A DNA stretch of 64,000 bases from the NCBI GenBank assembly GCA_031411995.1, contig JANOCD010000048.1, positions 68,934 through 132,933 of the forward strand, read 5' to 3'. Source of the DNA: Rudanella sp031411995 (GTDB lineage Bacteria; Bacteroidota; Bacteroidia; Cytophagales; Spirosomataceae). Below are positions 8,103-16,552 of this stretch, piece after piece; position 1 is the first letter of the stretch; each line of letters starts with the position of its first letter. Below the pieces are notes generated by a model. That model searched no databases. It was not told where the DNA came from and worked only from the letters and a program-made list of their open reading frames with translations. The position numbers and the translations under genes are program-made.

Positions 8103-9437
8103 TTATTTAATCAGCGGCAGCGACACCACAAAAGTATTCTGTGTTTCGCCAACCGTGGGTGCAGCCTGCCCCAGAAGTTGATACTTGGAAAGAATGTTCA
8201 ACAACCCTTTTTGCGTCGAATTCACTCGATTGGCTGGTCTGCGTTGAAGCGTATTGCTCACCGTAAGCCAGCCAGTTGAGTTAGTTGACAGGGAAATATG
8301 CAGGGGTTGATCGGCCGATACGATGTTGTGTTTCACCGCATTCTCAATCAATAATTGGAGCGTGAGCGGGGGCAGCTTATAGGACAGGAAGCCTTCGTCA
8401 ATATGCTTCATTAGTTCGATTCCCTGCCCGTAGCGCGTTTTCAGGAGGTGATAATAGGAGTCGATAAAGGTCAACTCGGTTTGGAGCGTTGTGAGTTCGT
8501 AATCATTTGTGCGAAGGAGGTAGCGGTATACACTCGACATTTCATCCACAAACCGTTCGGCTTTGGCGGGTTCATCGGCAATAAGCGACGAGAGCGAATT
8601 TAGGCTATTGAACAAAAAATGGGGGTTCAGTTGAGCTTGTAGAGCCATCATCTGCACAGCCGCCATTTGTTGTTGTAGTTTCTCAGTAACCAATTCAGCT
8701 TCAACCCGTTCTCGCTGAATTTTTTCCCGTTCCCGGGCCAGTTTCTGCTCAACAATCGCGCTTTTAATGGCCCCTCTACGTTGCCGGTAACCCAGCACGA
8801 GCGTAAAACAGATCAGTTCGGCCATGATCCCGAACATGAAATAGGTGAGGGGTGCGGCCAAAAAAGTGTGTGGCCCATCCGGTGTGATGCCTATGCTGGT
8901 TGTCGCCATCGACACTCCCCCCCCAATCAGCAAGAATACCGATCCGAGGGCCACATAACGCGGCACTATGCCATTGAGCCGCCCGATTTTCCAGATGCCA
9001 TAGATTGCCAGCACAACCATCAACAGGCGCATTACGGTGTGTATGAGATTATAAAGCGGCCCGTTCCAGGGAGCTATAACCTCATAACTCAGCAGGACAA
9101 TTTCGAATACATAGCTGATTACGAGAATCTTAGAGAATCTAAATAGTCGAAACAAACCCGGCAGACGTTCGCGCAGGTGAACGAGCCAGTCGGCAAAATC
9201 GAAATAAACAAAGTAAGCCATCATTGGCACAGCGGCCTTGACAACGTTAAACTCGCTCTTCGACACATAGGGGCTGATTTCACTGACCCGAACGCCAAAA
9301 TACACCAACCACGCCAGCAAATACAAGGTGTAGAGGCCATAAATACGCTCCTGGTAAATACCCCATTGGACCACGTTCAGCAACAAAATGGAGCTGATCA
9401 TACCCGTAAATAGCAGGTTCCAGGTGGCAAACGTCAT
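8103..9437 (-). CDS. LytS-type membrane sensor histidine kinase (His_kinase PF06580)
   Basis: The 444-residue protein has about six membrane helices in residues 1-225, a basic coiled linker (about 225-265), the phospho-acceptor motif NPHFLFNSLNSLSSLI and a compact ATPase domain with PPLTLQLLIENAVKHN. This is the LytS/YehU-like class that pairs with LytTR regulators. Its gene is divergent from a LytTR regulator gene at 9723, and the shared 285-bp gap holds a 9-bp direct repeat 21 bp apart, so they are a likely pair. The C-terminus resembles the two paralogues at 10492-12593. The signal is unknown. Confidence 0.92.
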   Translation of the reverse strand: MTFATWNLLFTGMISSILLLNVVQWGIYQERIYGLYTLYLLAWLVYFGVRVSEISPYVSKSEFNVVKAAVPMMAYFVYFDFADWLVHLRERLPGLFRLFRFSKILVISYVFEIVLLSYEVIAPWNGPLYNLIHTVMRLLMVVLAIYGIWKIGRLNGIVPRYVALGSVFLLIGGGVSMATTSIGITPDGPHTFLAAPLTYFMFGIMAELICFTLVLGYRQRRGAIKSAIVEQKLAREREKIQRERVEAELVTEKLQQQMAAVQMMALQAQLNPHFLFNSLNSLSSLIADEPAKAERFVDEMSSVYRYLLRTNDYELTTLQTELTFIDSYYHLLKTRYGQGIELMKHIDEGFLSYKLPPLTLQLLIENAVKHNIVSADQPLHISLSTNSTGWLTVSNTLQRRPANRVNSTQKGLLNILSKYQLLGQAAPTVGETQNTFVVSLPLIK

Positions 9438-9515
9438 GAAGGTAGTATCTCTTGATTAGGCAAAACGGCCTAAAAATCGGCATTTATGTGCCATAAAATC
9501 AATTCATACCTCAAT

Positions 9516-9545
9516 GAAACGTCAAAAGCTCCCCACGAAACGTCA
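9516..9545. promoter_or_regulatory. Candidate LytTR operator: two 9-bp direct repeats with 12-bp spacer
   Basis: The 9-mer gaaacgtca occurs at 9516-9524 and again at 9537-9545, exactly 21 bp from start to start. This is the geometry known for LytTR binding sites (two 9-bp repeats separated by 12 bp, on one face of the helix). It lies between the divergent LytS kinase and LytTR regulator genes. An overlapping 8-bp inverted repeat (9527-9534 with 9547-9554) could form a hairpin. Binding is inferred only, and the sequence is not a full match to the remembered LytTR consensus. Confidence 0.45.
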
Positions 9546-9722
9546 CGGGGAGCTGATGAGCCGTTACCCTATCGGCGAAGAAATTGGCCTCTCTACTGCC
9601 CTGACGGTTCAGCCCGTATTTGTGTTGGTTCATCGGCCTGTTTGGTGGGTTTGTAAGCCGAACTATTGGCAAAAACAGATTAGACTAATAGCTTTACGTC
9701 ATAACGTGTTCCCTGTTTCGCC

Positions 9723-10514
9723 ATGAATGTTCTCATCATTGAAGACGAAGAATTAGCCGTCCGTAAGCTGACCAAACTCCTGCTGGACGTAGACCCAACA
9801 CTCCAGATTGTTGGCACAGCCGCCAGCGTGCGGGCTTCGGTCAACTGGCTGGAAACCAATGCACCAGGCAAACCATCGGCACCCGATCTGATTTTGATGG
9901 ATATCGAACTAGCTGATGGTCAAAGCTTTGAAATTTTTGAGCAGACAACCGTAACGGCCCCGGTGATCTTCACTACCTCCTACGATGAGTATGCGCTACG
10001 GGCGTTCAAGGTCAACAGCATCGATTATTTACTGAAGCCTATTAAGCGGCACGAACTAGAGGCCAGCCTCGAAAAGCACCGGCGACTCAGCAGCGGTGCC
10101 ACCCCCGACTCAGCCCCGCAAGTATCTATCGACTCGCTCGTGCAGCAACTCCGGCAGCAGGTGGCTCCGACCGAGCATCGTCGTCGGTTTTTGGTACGGC
10201 ATTTGTCGCAGTGGGTGCCGATTGAAGTGAGCGACATTGCCTATTTCTGTTCGGAGGAGGGGGTGAGCCTGTTTCGCACTCGCAACAACCAGAAATTCTC
10301 CGTTGATTATACCCTCGACGAACTCGAAGCGATGCTTGATCCGGGGCAGTTTTTCCGGGCTAACCGCCAGTTTATTGTCGATATAAACTCGGTGCAGCAA
10401 ATCCACCCGTATTTCAATAACAAACTCAAACTAACGCTCAAACCCAACCCCAACGACGAGGTCCTGATCAGCCGCGAACGGGCCACTGATTTCAAAAAGT
10501 GGATGGGGAAATGA
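9723..10514 (+). CDS. LytTR-family response regulator
   Basis: The 263-residue protein has a receiver domain (about 2-120) with EDEE near residue 8, the phospho-acceptor Asp in LILMDIELADG and Lys in LLKPI, followed by a LytTR DNA-binding domain (about 155-262) with RRFLVRHLSQWVPIEV and FFRANRQFIVDINSV. It is the only response regulator among three LytS-type kinases, so it may serve more than one of them. The gene is divergent from the 8103-9437 kinase and overlaps the end of the convergent 10492-11547 kinase by 23 bp. Confidence 0.93.
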   Translation: MNVLIIEDEELAVRKLTKLLLDVDPTLQIVGTAASVRASVNWLETNAPGKPSAPDLILMDIELADGQSFEIFEQTTVTAPVIFTTSYDEYALRAFKVNSIDYLLKPIKRHELEASLEKHRRLSSGATPDSAPQVSIDSLVQQLRQQVAPTEHRRRFLVRHLSQWVPIEVSDIAYFCSEEGVSLFRTRNNQKFSVDYTLDELEAMLDPGQFFRANRQFIVDINSVQQIHPYFNNKLKLTLKPNPNDEVLISRERATDFKKWMGK

Positions 10515-11547
10515 GGTAGGACTCTTTTATCAGCGGCAAACTCACTACAAACCAGCCCGACTTTTCTTCAATAGTCAGTTTACCTTCGTTGAGCAGTTCA
10601 AACCGGGTGGCGAGGTTATTGAGACCCGCCCCCGCCGTTTCGACACGGATAGTCTTGCGTTGCAGCGTATTGGCTACGTGCAGCAGCCCATCGGGGGTGG
10701 TGTGCATCCGAATGTGGAGCGGCTGTTCGGGCAGAATGATGTTGTAGCGCACCGCATTTTCGATCAATACCTGGAGTGTCAGCGGGGGAATCAGCAGGGA
10801 ATCATGGATGGAGTTGGTGGTCAGGTCGAGGATCAGGCCGGTTTGGTAGCGGGCTTTGAGCAAGTGACAATACGAACGAATAAAGTCCATTTCGTTGCGG
10901 AGGGGCACCAGCCGGTGGTCGTTGGCCTGTAGCAGATACCGGAAAACAGTGGTCAACTCCTCCAGAAATGCATCGGCCCGAACGGGGCTTTCGCTAATAA
11001 GCGACGAAAGCGAGTTGAGGCTGTTGAACAGAAAATGGGGGTTCACCTGGTGTTGCAGCGAGGTGAGTTGGCTTTGCAGCGATATTTTCTCTAAGGTGCT
11101 GGTTTCCACCGTATCGCGTCGCCATTGTCGCAAAATATACCAGCCTTCATAGACGGCAAAATAGATGAAATGATAGAAAATCTGGATACCGATATTCCGG
11201 CTCAGTTCAACCGCAGTACCGAAATACAGAAACTTTCCGTCGATCAAATATCGAATGGACAGGCGTAACACCCAAGCTATGTTAACCAGCACCGGCAAGG
11301 CCAATGCCAACCACAATAACCGTCGGCGGGTGTTAGCCAAACCGGGGTTACGCGCCTGAATCCACAACACCACCCACCGGGCCATCTGCCAACACAGAAT
11401 GCCCGCCAAAATGGCAATGGTATCGTTGAAGAGCAACGTTTTTGGAGGTAGTTTAAGGTACCAGTCGAGCCGGAAAAACAGGGCCACAAACAGATACAGG
11501 CCAATTGGTCCCAGAACCCGAAGGCGTTTATCGTTCAGTGGTTTCAT
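10492..11547 (-). CDS. LytS-type sensor histidine kinase, paralogue 2
   Basis: The 351-residue protein has about four membrane helices in its first 150 residues, then the phospho-acceptor motif QVNPHFLFNSLNSLSSLI and an ATPase domain with PPLTLQVLIENAVRYN. It aligns over its whole length with the next gene (11544-12593), both starting MK.. and a similar RVLGPIGLYLF / RIFGPIVLFFM segment, so the two are tandem duplicates. Its start overlaps the stop of that gene by 4 bp (ATGA type), which implies translational coupling. The likely partner is the convergent LytTR regulator at 9723. Confidence 0.92.
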   Translation of the reverse strand: MKPLNDKRLRVLGPIGLYLFVALFFRLDWYLKLPPKTLLFNDTIAILAGILCWQMARWVVLWIQARNPGLANTRRRLLWLALALPVLVNIAWVLRLSIRYLIDGKFLYFGTAVELSRNIGIQIFYHFIYFAVYEGWYILRQWRRDTVETSTLEKISLQSQLTSLQHQVNPHFLFNSLNSLSSLISESPVRADAFLEELTTVFRYLLQANDHRLVPLRNEMDFIRSYCHLLKARYQTGLILDLTTNSIHDSLLIPPLTLQVLIENAVRYNIILPEQPLHIRMHTTPDGLLHVANTLQRKTIRVETAGAGLNNLATRFELLNEGKLTIEEKSGWFVVSLPLIKESYLISPSTF

Positions 11548-12593
11548 GAAAGGGCGGTGGTTGTGGGCGGGGTAGCCAGCAAGGGTAATGTCACGATAAA
11601 CTGGTCGGCCTCCTCGCGGATAGCAATTTCGCGCTGCCCCAACAGGCGATATTTGGTGGCAATGTTGGCCAGCCCTACCTTGTTAGATGGCACGGCGGTG
11701 TTCTTACGTTGCAGGTTATTCTGCACGGTCAGCCACAAGCCCCGCGCCCGAATTTCGACAATCAGGGGGCTTTCTGGCAAAATCACGTTGTGCTTCACCG
11801 CATTTTCGACCAGCAGTTGCAGGGTCAGCGGGGGTATTTTGCGTTCCAGTTGCCAGTCCTCAACGGCTACGTGCAGGTCGATTCCCGCGCCGTAACGGGT
11901 TTTGAGCAGCTGAAAATAGGACTGGATAAACTCTAATTCGCGGTCGAGCGTGGTTAGTTCGTGGTCGTTGGCCCGGAGTAGATAGCGATAGACACTGCTG
12001 ATTTCGTCCACGAACGCTTCGGCCTGCCGGGGATTGTCGTGAATCAACATCGACAGCGAGTTGAGGCTATTAAATAGAAAATGGGGGTTGATCTGATTTT
12101 TGAGGGTCTCAAGTTGCTGTTGCAGCTTCCCTTTTTTGAGTTGTTCATTTTGCTCATAGGTCTTCTGCCAGGCTCTCATCACATAGCTGCCTTCGTAAAT
12201 AACGAAATAGACCGCGTGGTAAAAAATCTGAATACCAACGGCATAGGTATAATCGGGCAGGGTTAATGAACTCCACGAACCATCGTTAAACGTGATCTGC
12301 GCCATTTGTCGAATGAACCAGGCGAAATTGACCAGAATCGGCATTAACAACGCCATCCGCGCCAACCGTTGCCGGGTGTTGGCCAAACCGGGATATTGAC
12401 TTTGGAGCTGAAGCAATACCCAGCGTGTCAGGTTCCAGCAGATATAACCGGCACTCAACCCAATCAAATCAGACCGAAGCACTACCCCGCCCGACAATTC
12501 GACGTACCAGTTTAGCCGGAAGAACAAGGCCCCCATGAAGAACAAAACAATCGGGCCAAAAATGCGAAGGTTCTTATCGTCGAAGGTTTTCAC
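11544..12593 (-). CDS. LytS-type sensor histidine kinase, paralogue 3
   Basis: The 349-residue protein repeats the layout of its neighbour: about four N-terminal membrane helices, a short charged coil (EQNEQLKKGKLQQQLETLK), the phospho-acceptor motif NPHFLFNSLNSLSMLI and an ATPase segment PPLTLQLLVENAVKHN. It is the first intact gene of the pair. Its last residues (DQFIVTLPLL) match an orphan fragment lying just upstream at 12650-12715, which suggests that this tandem array was once longer. No substrate or signal can be told from the sequence. Confidence 0.92.
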   Translation of the reverse strand: MKTFDDKNLRIFGPIVLFFMGALFFRLNWYVELSGGVVLRSDLIGLSAGYICWNLTRWVLLQLQSQYPGLANTRQRLARMALLMPILVNFAWFIRQMAQITFNDGSWSSLTLPDYTYAVGIQIFYHAVYFVIYEGSYVMRAWQKTYEQNEQLKKGKLQQQLETLKNQINPHFLFNSLNSLSMLIHDNPRQAEAFVDEISSVYRYLLRANDHELTTLDRELEFIQSYFQLLKTRYGAGIDLHVAVEDWQLERKIPPLTLQLLVENAVKHNVILPESPLIVEIRARGLWLTVQNNLQRKNTAVPSNKVGLANIATKYRLLGQREIAIREEADQFIVTLPLLATPPTTTALS

Positions 12594-12649
12594 GGCTGGT
12601 AGGCAAACGTCAGAACACGAAAATAGATAAAATACTAATCTGCGTTCAT

Positions 12650-12715
12650 CTACCCGGCAACCAGCGGCAACGTCACCACAAATTGCCCGTCAGCCTCTTG
12701 AATGGAGGGAGCAGG
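12650..12715 (-). pseudogene. Orphan C-terminal tail of a fourth LytS-type kinase
   Basis: On the minus strand these 66 bases encode PAPSIQEADGQFVVTLPLVAG and a TAG stop. This matches the last residues of the intact neighbours (EEADQFIVTLPLL and TFVVSLPLI). The body of the kinase is missing: the frame runs straight back into a broken cupin gene. It looks like the scar of a deletion or recombination that joined two genes. Confidence 0.6.
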
Positions 12716-12924
12716 TTGGTCTTTGATGAAAAACTCCATCTGTCATTCCAGTATTTTATAGGTTTCAATGGCGTTGGGATGGGTATGCACCAACGGGTCT
12801 TTCAGGTTGCATCCGGGCACTAGTTCCCAATGCAGATCCAACGATTTTCCGTCTGTATCGGCATTTTTTTGCAGGACCGCATGCCCAGCGGGGTCATGTC
12901 CAAGACTTGGTTTTTCGTTGCCAT
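12716..12924 (-). pseudogene. Broken cupin-domain gene (frameshift, nonsense codon, truncated 3' end)
   Basis: From an ATG at 12924 the minus strand reads MATKNQVLDMTPLGMR, then must shift frame to continue as LDLHWELVPG and VHTHPNAIETYKILE, a cupin signature (two His and a Glu for metal). A TGA follows where cupins have Gly (GGA to TGA), then QMEFFIKDQ, after which the kinase tail begins. The second half of the beta barrel is absent. A frameshift, a nonsense codon and a truncation make this a decayed gene. It sits upstream-adjacent to an NmrA/AraC pair, a usual cupin neighbourhood. Confidence 0.6.
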
Positions 12925-12964
12925 TGTGGTTCAGTGTTTAGGTGAATAGCTCCAAAAATACATT

Positions 12965-13900
12965 TTATTGCGGTCTTGTCGCCAGTACGTCCCGCACGCT
13001 CGTCCAGTGCAAGTTAGGGTATCGGTTGTTGTCAAGGGGGTTCAGTTTGGGAAGGCCACTGAACATGTTGTGCATATATTGCATACCCTGCCAAGGCGGA
13101 AACACTTCTTTTTCGGCAGGAAACAGGGTTTTCGTGATCTTGATCATTGTCCCGAAGGCACCGAGACTCCCCACTCGTAACAGCTTGAACGACTTGCCCG
13201 TTACCTGAGTCGCGGCATTTTTCAAGTCCATTACGTCAGCCACATCGCCCGCCACGCGCAGGTAACGCGGGGTTGTTGAGTCGAGAGCCGCCATTGCGGT
13301 GTAAGCTGCCGTGTCTTCCATCGTGGTGAAGTCGAGCAGTTTGCCCGCGTCGCCCCAATACATAATGCGCTTGGGGCCAAACAGCACCACAGGAGCCTGC
13401 CCGGTGAGCAAATCGGTAAACATGCCGTTCAGGATGGAGGTGGCCACTATTGGTGCCTTGTTGAGTTGCTCATTGAATTCCCGGCGAAGGTCGAGATTAC
13501 GGTTAGAGCCAACCGGCAGTTTGGTGTAGTCGATGCAATAGTCGGAGGGAATAAACCGGGGGATACCGGCCTCCAGAGCCGCCTGAAGCAACTGCGTTTG
13601 GGTATCCACAATCACGTCGCGCAGCCCCGAAACCGCCGACACAAGGCAGGTTCCACCCGTGCAGGCGTTGGCTAACCCGGCAGCGTCCTTAAAATCGACT
13701 TCGACAAGAGTGGCACCCTGCTCACGCAGAAAAGCAAGGGCCGTTTCGCCCGGACCTCCCCGACGAACCAACGCTCGTACCTCGGCCCCGTTCTGACGGA
13801 GATGCCAGACGATGCGCTGACCCAGTTTACCGGTTCCACCGGCTACAATAATGACAGATTTGTTCGATTCGCTGCTGTGTTGGACTGACTGCATTTTCAT
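12965..13900 (-). CDS. NmrA/SDR-family NAD(P)-binding protein
   Basis: The 311-residue protein starts, after about 13 residues, with the Rossmann motif VAGGTGKLGQRIV and has ALVRRGG as the likely NADP-contacting end of strand 2. The overall pattern (PSDYCIDY, LNGMFTDLL, YWGDAGKLLDFTT) fits the NmrA-like atypical short-chain dehydrogenase group, whose members are reductases of small molecules or redox-sensing regulators. It lies 72 bp after an AraC-type regulator gene on the same strand, which may control it. The substrate is unknown. The start could also lie at the second Met (residue 3). Confidence 0.85.
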   Translation of the reverse strand: MKMQSVQHSSESNKSVIIVAGGTGKLGQRIVWHLRQNGAEVRALVRRGGPGETALAFLREQGATLVEVDFKDAAGLANACTGGTCLVSAVSGLRDVIVDTQTQLLQAALEAGIPRFIPSDYCIDYTKLPVGSNRNLDLRREFNEQLNKAPIVATSILNGMFTDLLTGQAPVVLFGPKRIMYWGDAGKLLDFTTMEDTAAYTAMAALDSTTPRYLRVAGDVADVMDLKNAATQVTGKSFKLLRVGSLGAFGTMIKITKTLFPAEKEVFPPWQGMQYMHNMFSGLPKLNPLDNNRYPNLHWTSVRDVLATRPQ

Positions 13901-13972
13901 TTGGGTTTATAAATAGCCAGCCAATAGTACTCCGTAATGAAGCAAGTTGTTTGAATCCCTGTGATCTGCCGC

Positions 13973-14878
13973 TCAAACTGCCTGCTTGGGCGTTGCGCCA
14001 TATTGGGCTTTGTAGGCTTTGATGAAATGGGACACGCTCTCATAACCAATTTCCATGCTCACCTCCGACACATTTTTGGGCGTGTTACGGAGCAGAAACT
14101 GCGCGTGTTCCAGTTTCTTCTGGCGCATCCAATGGCCGGGAGAGGTATGAAAGTGTTCCTCAAAATCGCGCTTGAACCCCGACAAACTCCGCCCCGACAA
14201 CCGAGCCAACTCATTCATCGACAGGGGCTTGAGCAGGTAGGTATTCATCAAATAATCGAGGTCGATTTTCTGGCCCTGATAAATATGCCAGAGAATAGTG
14301 CGGAGTTTCCCCGATTGGTCTAGTTCAAGCAGGTGCAACAGCAATTCCTGAAATTTAAGCCGCAGCAACTCATTCAGAAAGGGTGTTTTGGCCCCAAAAT
14401 ACGGCAACAGCGACTGAATAAACGTCTCGAACGTGGCCGATGGATTGAGCGACAAAATAAGCGATTCGGGCACGGCTTGCTCGCTGTGACGAAATAGGTT
14501 AAGATGCTGATTGACAAACTCTTTCAGCATTTTCTCGTTCACAAAAAACACCAGACTCCGGTAATTTGCGTCGATAGACTCGTTCATGGAATAGCACCCC
14601 CGCTGGAAGAACAGAATTTGCCCTTTATGCACATGTAGCTCCTGCGTGGGCGAACTGAACTTCTTTTGCCCTTCGAGTACCACTACCACGGCGTGTTCCT
14701 CAAAAAAGACTTCGTTTCGTTCGGGATATACATCGCTCCGGTAGGCCACAAACGTCATCTCCGAACCGTCGGACCGCGACCCCTCCCGCTCCAACGATCC
14801 AGCCCCGTCCGGCCCGGACCGCTGAATGCTCAGGGATTGAAATTGATTGGGCAGGATGGAGGAAGGAACACGGAGCAT
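13973..14878 (-). CDS. AraC-family transcriptional regulator
   Basis: The 301-residue protein has an N-terminal cupin-like sensor half (about 35-140) and two C-terminal helix-turn-helix motifs (about 205-300): MNELARLSGRSLSGFKRDFEEHF and VSEVSMEIGYESVSHFIKAYK, followed by the conserved YGATPKQ end. Such regulators bind a small molecule and activate nearby genes. The gene starts directly where the MNT gene stops (14878/14879) and precedes the NmrA-type gene, which is its most likely target. The effector is not known. Confidence 0.92.
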   Translation of the reverse strand: MLRVPSSILPNQFQSLSIQRSGPDGAGSLEREGSRSDGSEMTFVAYRSDVYPERNEVFFEEHAVVVVLEGQKKFSSPTQELHVHKGQILFFQRGCYSMNESIDANYRSLVFFVNEKMLKEFVNQHLNLFRHSEQAVPESLILSLNPSATFETFIQSLLPYFGAKTPFLNELLRLKFQELLLHLLELDQSGKLRTILWHIYQGQKIDLDYLMNTYLLKPLSMNELARLSGRSLSGFKRDFEEHFHTSPGHWMRQKKLEHAQFLLRNTPKNVSEVSMEIGYESVSHFIKAYKAQYGATPKQAV

Positions 14879-15190
14879 TTAAAAGGGGACGTATTCAATT
14901 TCATTAGCTACGTGTTTACGCACAAAATCAGCCATTCCTTCCCAAGTTAAAACATCTGTTTTACGACCCATTAATTCCTCCAGATAATCGGCCATATCCA
15001 GAAAACTATGGAGTTTTTTCATGCCTGGTTCAAACTCGACGACAATATCAACATCGCTTTGCTCCGTCTGCTCACCTCGTACAAATGAGCCGAACAGCCC
15101 AAGCCGGGCGGCTCCAAACTGCTTCAAGGCGGATTGATGGGAGCGTACCCGCTCAAAAATCTGGTCTTTACGTTGAACAGCCGTTATCAT
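14879..15190 (-). CDS. MNT-type minimal nucleotidyltransferase
   Basis: The 103-residue protein shows the minimal nucleotidyltransferase motif GLFGSFVRGEQTEQSDVDIVVEF (GSF-x-RG followed by the DxD metal site). Such MntA proteins usually form a toxin-antitoxin pair with a HEPN (HepT) RNase, which they neutralise by adding AMP groups. No HEPN gene is beside it: the next gene is an AraC regulator that starts one base later, and ilvA ends 12 bp upstream. It may be a relic, or it may act with a partner elsewhere. Confidence 0.85.
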   Translation of the reverse strand: MITAVQRKDQIFERVRSHQSALKQFGAARLGLFGSFVRGEQTEQSDVDIVVEFEPGMKKLHSFLDMADYLEELMGRKTDVLTWEGMADFVRKHVANEIEYVPF

Positions 15191-15202
15191 AATGCCTCCA
15201 AT

Positions 15203-16471
15203 TTAAATCAAAAACTGAAACAAGTCGGGTTGGTCGTTTAGGTATTCAAACACAATATTTTGGGCTTGCATTCGCTCAATGAGCGGCTCAAAATCGTCGC
15301 GGTGTTTGAGTTCAATACCCACTACGGCGGGGCCGGTTTCGCGGTTGGTTTTTTTTGCGTATTCAAAACGGCTGATGTCGTCGGTTGGCCCCAGCACATT
15401 GAGGAAGTCGCGGAAGGCACCGGCCCGTTGCGGAAACCGGATGATGAAGTAGTGTTTAAGACCCTCATAGAGCAACGACCGCTCCTTGATTTCCTCCGTC
15501 CGGGTGATGTCATTATTGCCCCCACCTACCAGGCAAACCACGTTTTTGCCCTTTATTTCGTCCTTTATAAAATCTAAAGCCGCAATACTCAAGGCTCCGG
15601 CAGGTTCGGCCACGATGGCTTCCTCATTGTACAGTTGCAGAATGGTGGTGCAGACCTTGCCTTCCGGCACCAGAATGACCCGGTCAAGGTTTTGGCGGCA
15701 GATTTCAAACGTAGTATCGCCCACACGCTTCACAGCGGCACCGTCCACAAATTTGTCGATGTGATCCAGCGCAACAACGCGGCCTTCGTCCATCGAGATT
15801 TTCATGGAAGGCGAACCAAGTGGCTCAACACCAATTAGTTTTGTCTTAGGACTAAGTTGTTTAAACACCGTTGAAACGCCCGATGCCAGCCCGCCCCCGC
15901 CAATAGCCATCAACAGGTAGTCGATTTTGAAGTTGGAGTCTTTGAAGATTTCCAGTCCGACAGTCCCCTGCCCTTCCATCACCAGCACATCATCGAAGGG
16001 ATGAACAAACGTGCTGTCGTGGGTTTTCACGTATTCGGTGGCTGCGTAATAGGCATCGTCGTAAGTATCACCCACCAACACCACCTCAACGAACTCCTTC
16101 CCGAAGAGTTTCACCTGTTTCACTTTCTGGTTAGGCGTGGTGGTGGGCATGAAAATAACGCCTTTAACCCCCAATTTCCGACAGGCGTAGGCCAACCCCT
16201 GAGCATGGTTGCCCGCGCTGGCACACACAACGCCTTTATCCAGAGCCTCTTTGGGCAGGGCGGCCATTTTGTTGTAAGCCCCCCGAATTTTATACGACCG
16301 AACCACCTGAAGATCTTCCCGTTTCAGGAAAATGTTGGCCCCGTACCGATCCGACAGGTTCAGGTTTTCCTGTAAAGGCGTGTGAGTGGCAACACCCCGC
16401 AGCCGGTCGGCGGCTAAGTAAATGTTGTCGAGGTCGGGGAAGGTGATCGCTTCGCTTAATGAATAATGCAC
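15203..16471 (-). CDS. ilvA: Threonine ammonia-lyase (threonine deaminase)
   Basis: This 422-residue PLP enzyme converts threonine to 2-oxobutanoate, the first step to isoleucine. Visible are the PLP Lys in RSYKIRGAYNKM (about residue 57), the SAGNHAQG loop, the Gly-rich phosphate loop GGGGLASG and a short C-terminal ACT-like regulatory region (from about 330, HYFIIRFPQRAGAFRDFL). The shorter one-ACT form is usual in Bacteroidota. The only start in frame is GTG at 16471, and it lies inside the left arm of a 31-bp inverted repeat; there is a stop 54 bases upstream and no ATG. It is the last ilv gene of the operon. Confidence 0.93.
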   Translation of the reverse strand: MHYSLSEAITFPDLDNIYLAADRLRGVATHTPLQENLNLSDRYGANIFLKREDLQVVRSYKIRGAYNKMAALPKEALDKGVVCASAGNHAQGLAYACRKLGVKGVIFMPTTTPNQKVKQVKLFGKEFVEVVLVGDTYDDAYYAATEYVKTHDSTFVHPFDDVLVMEGQGTVGLEIFKDSNFKIDYLLMAIGGGGLASGVSTVFKQLSPKTKLIGVEPLGSPSMKISMDEGRVVALDHIDKFVDGAAVKRVGDTTFEICRQNLDRVILVPEGKVCTTILQLYNEEAIVAEPAGALSIAALDFIKDEIKGKNVVCLVGGGNNDITRTEEIKERSLLYEGLKHYFIIRFPQRAGAFRDFLNVLGPTDDISRFEYAKKTNRETGPAVVGIELKHRDDFEPLIERMQAQNIVFEYLNDQPDLFQFLI

Positions 16472-16548
16472 AATGAGTAATGGATAATACAGAGCGAAAT
16501 TACACTATTCACGGTGCATTATCCATTACTCATTGTGCATTATTCATT
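16458..16548. repeat. 31-bp perfect inverted repeat between ilvC and ilvA (MITE-like)
   Basis: Bases 16458-16488 and 16518-16548 are exact reverse complements (31 of 31), with 29 bases between. The arm is rich in a short theme (aatgaataatg, cacaatgagtaatgg). The element fills the gap between ilvC and ilvA and covers the ilvA start codon. It could be a small non-autonomous transposon remnant or an RNA hairpin that tunes ilvA. Confidence 0.85.
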
Positions 16549-16552
16549 GTCT

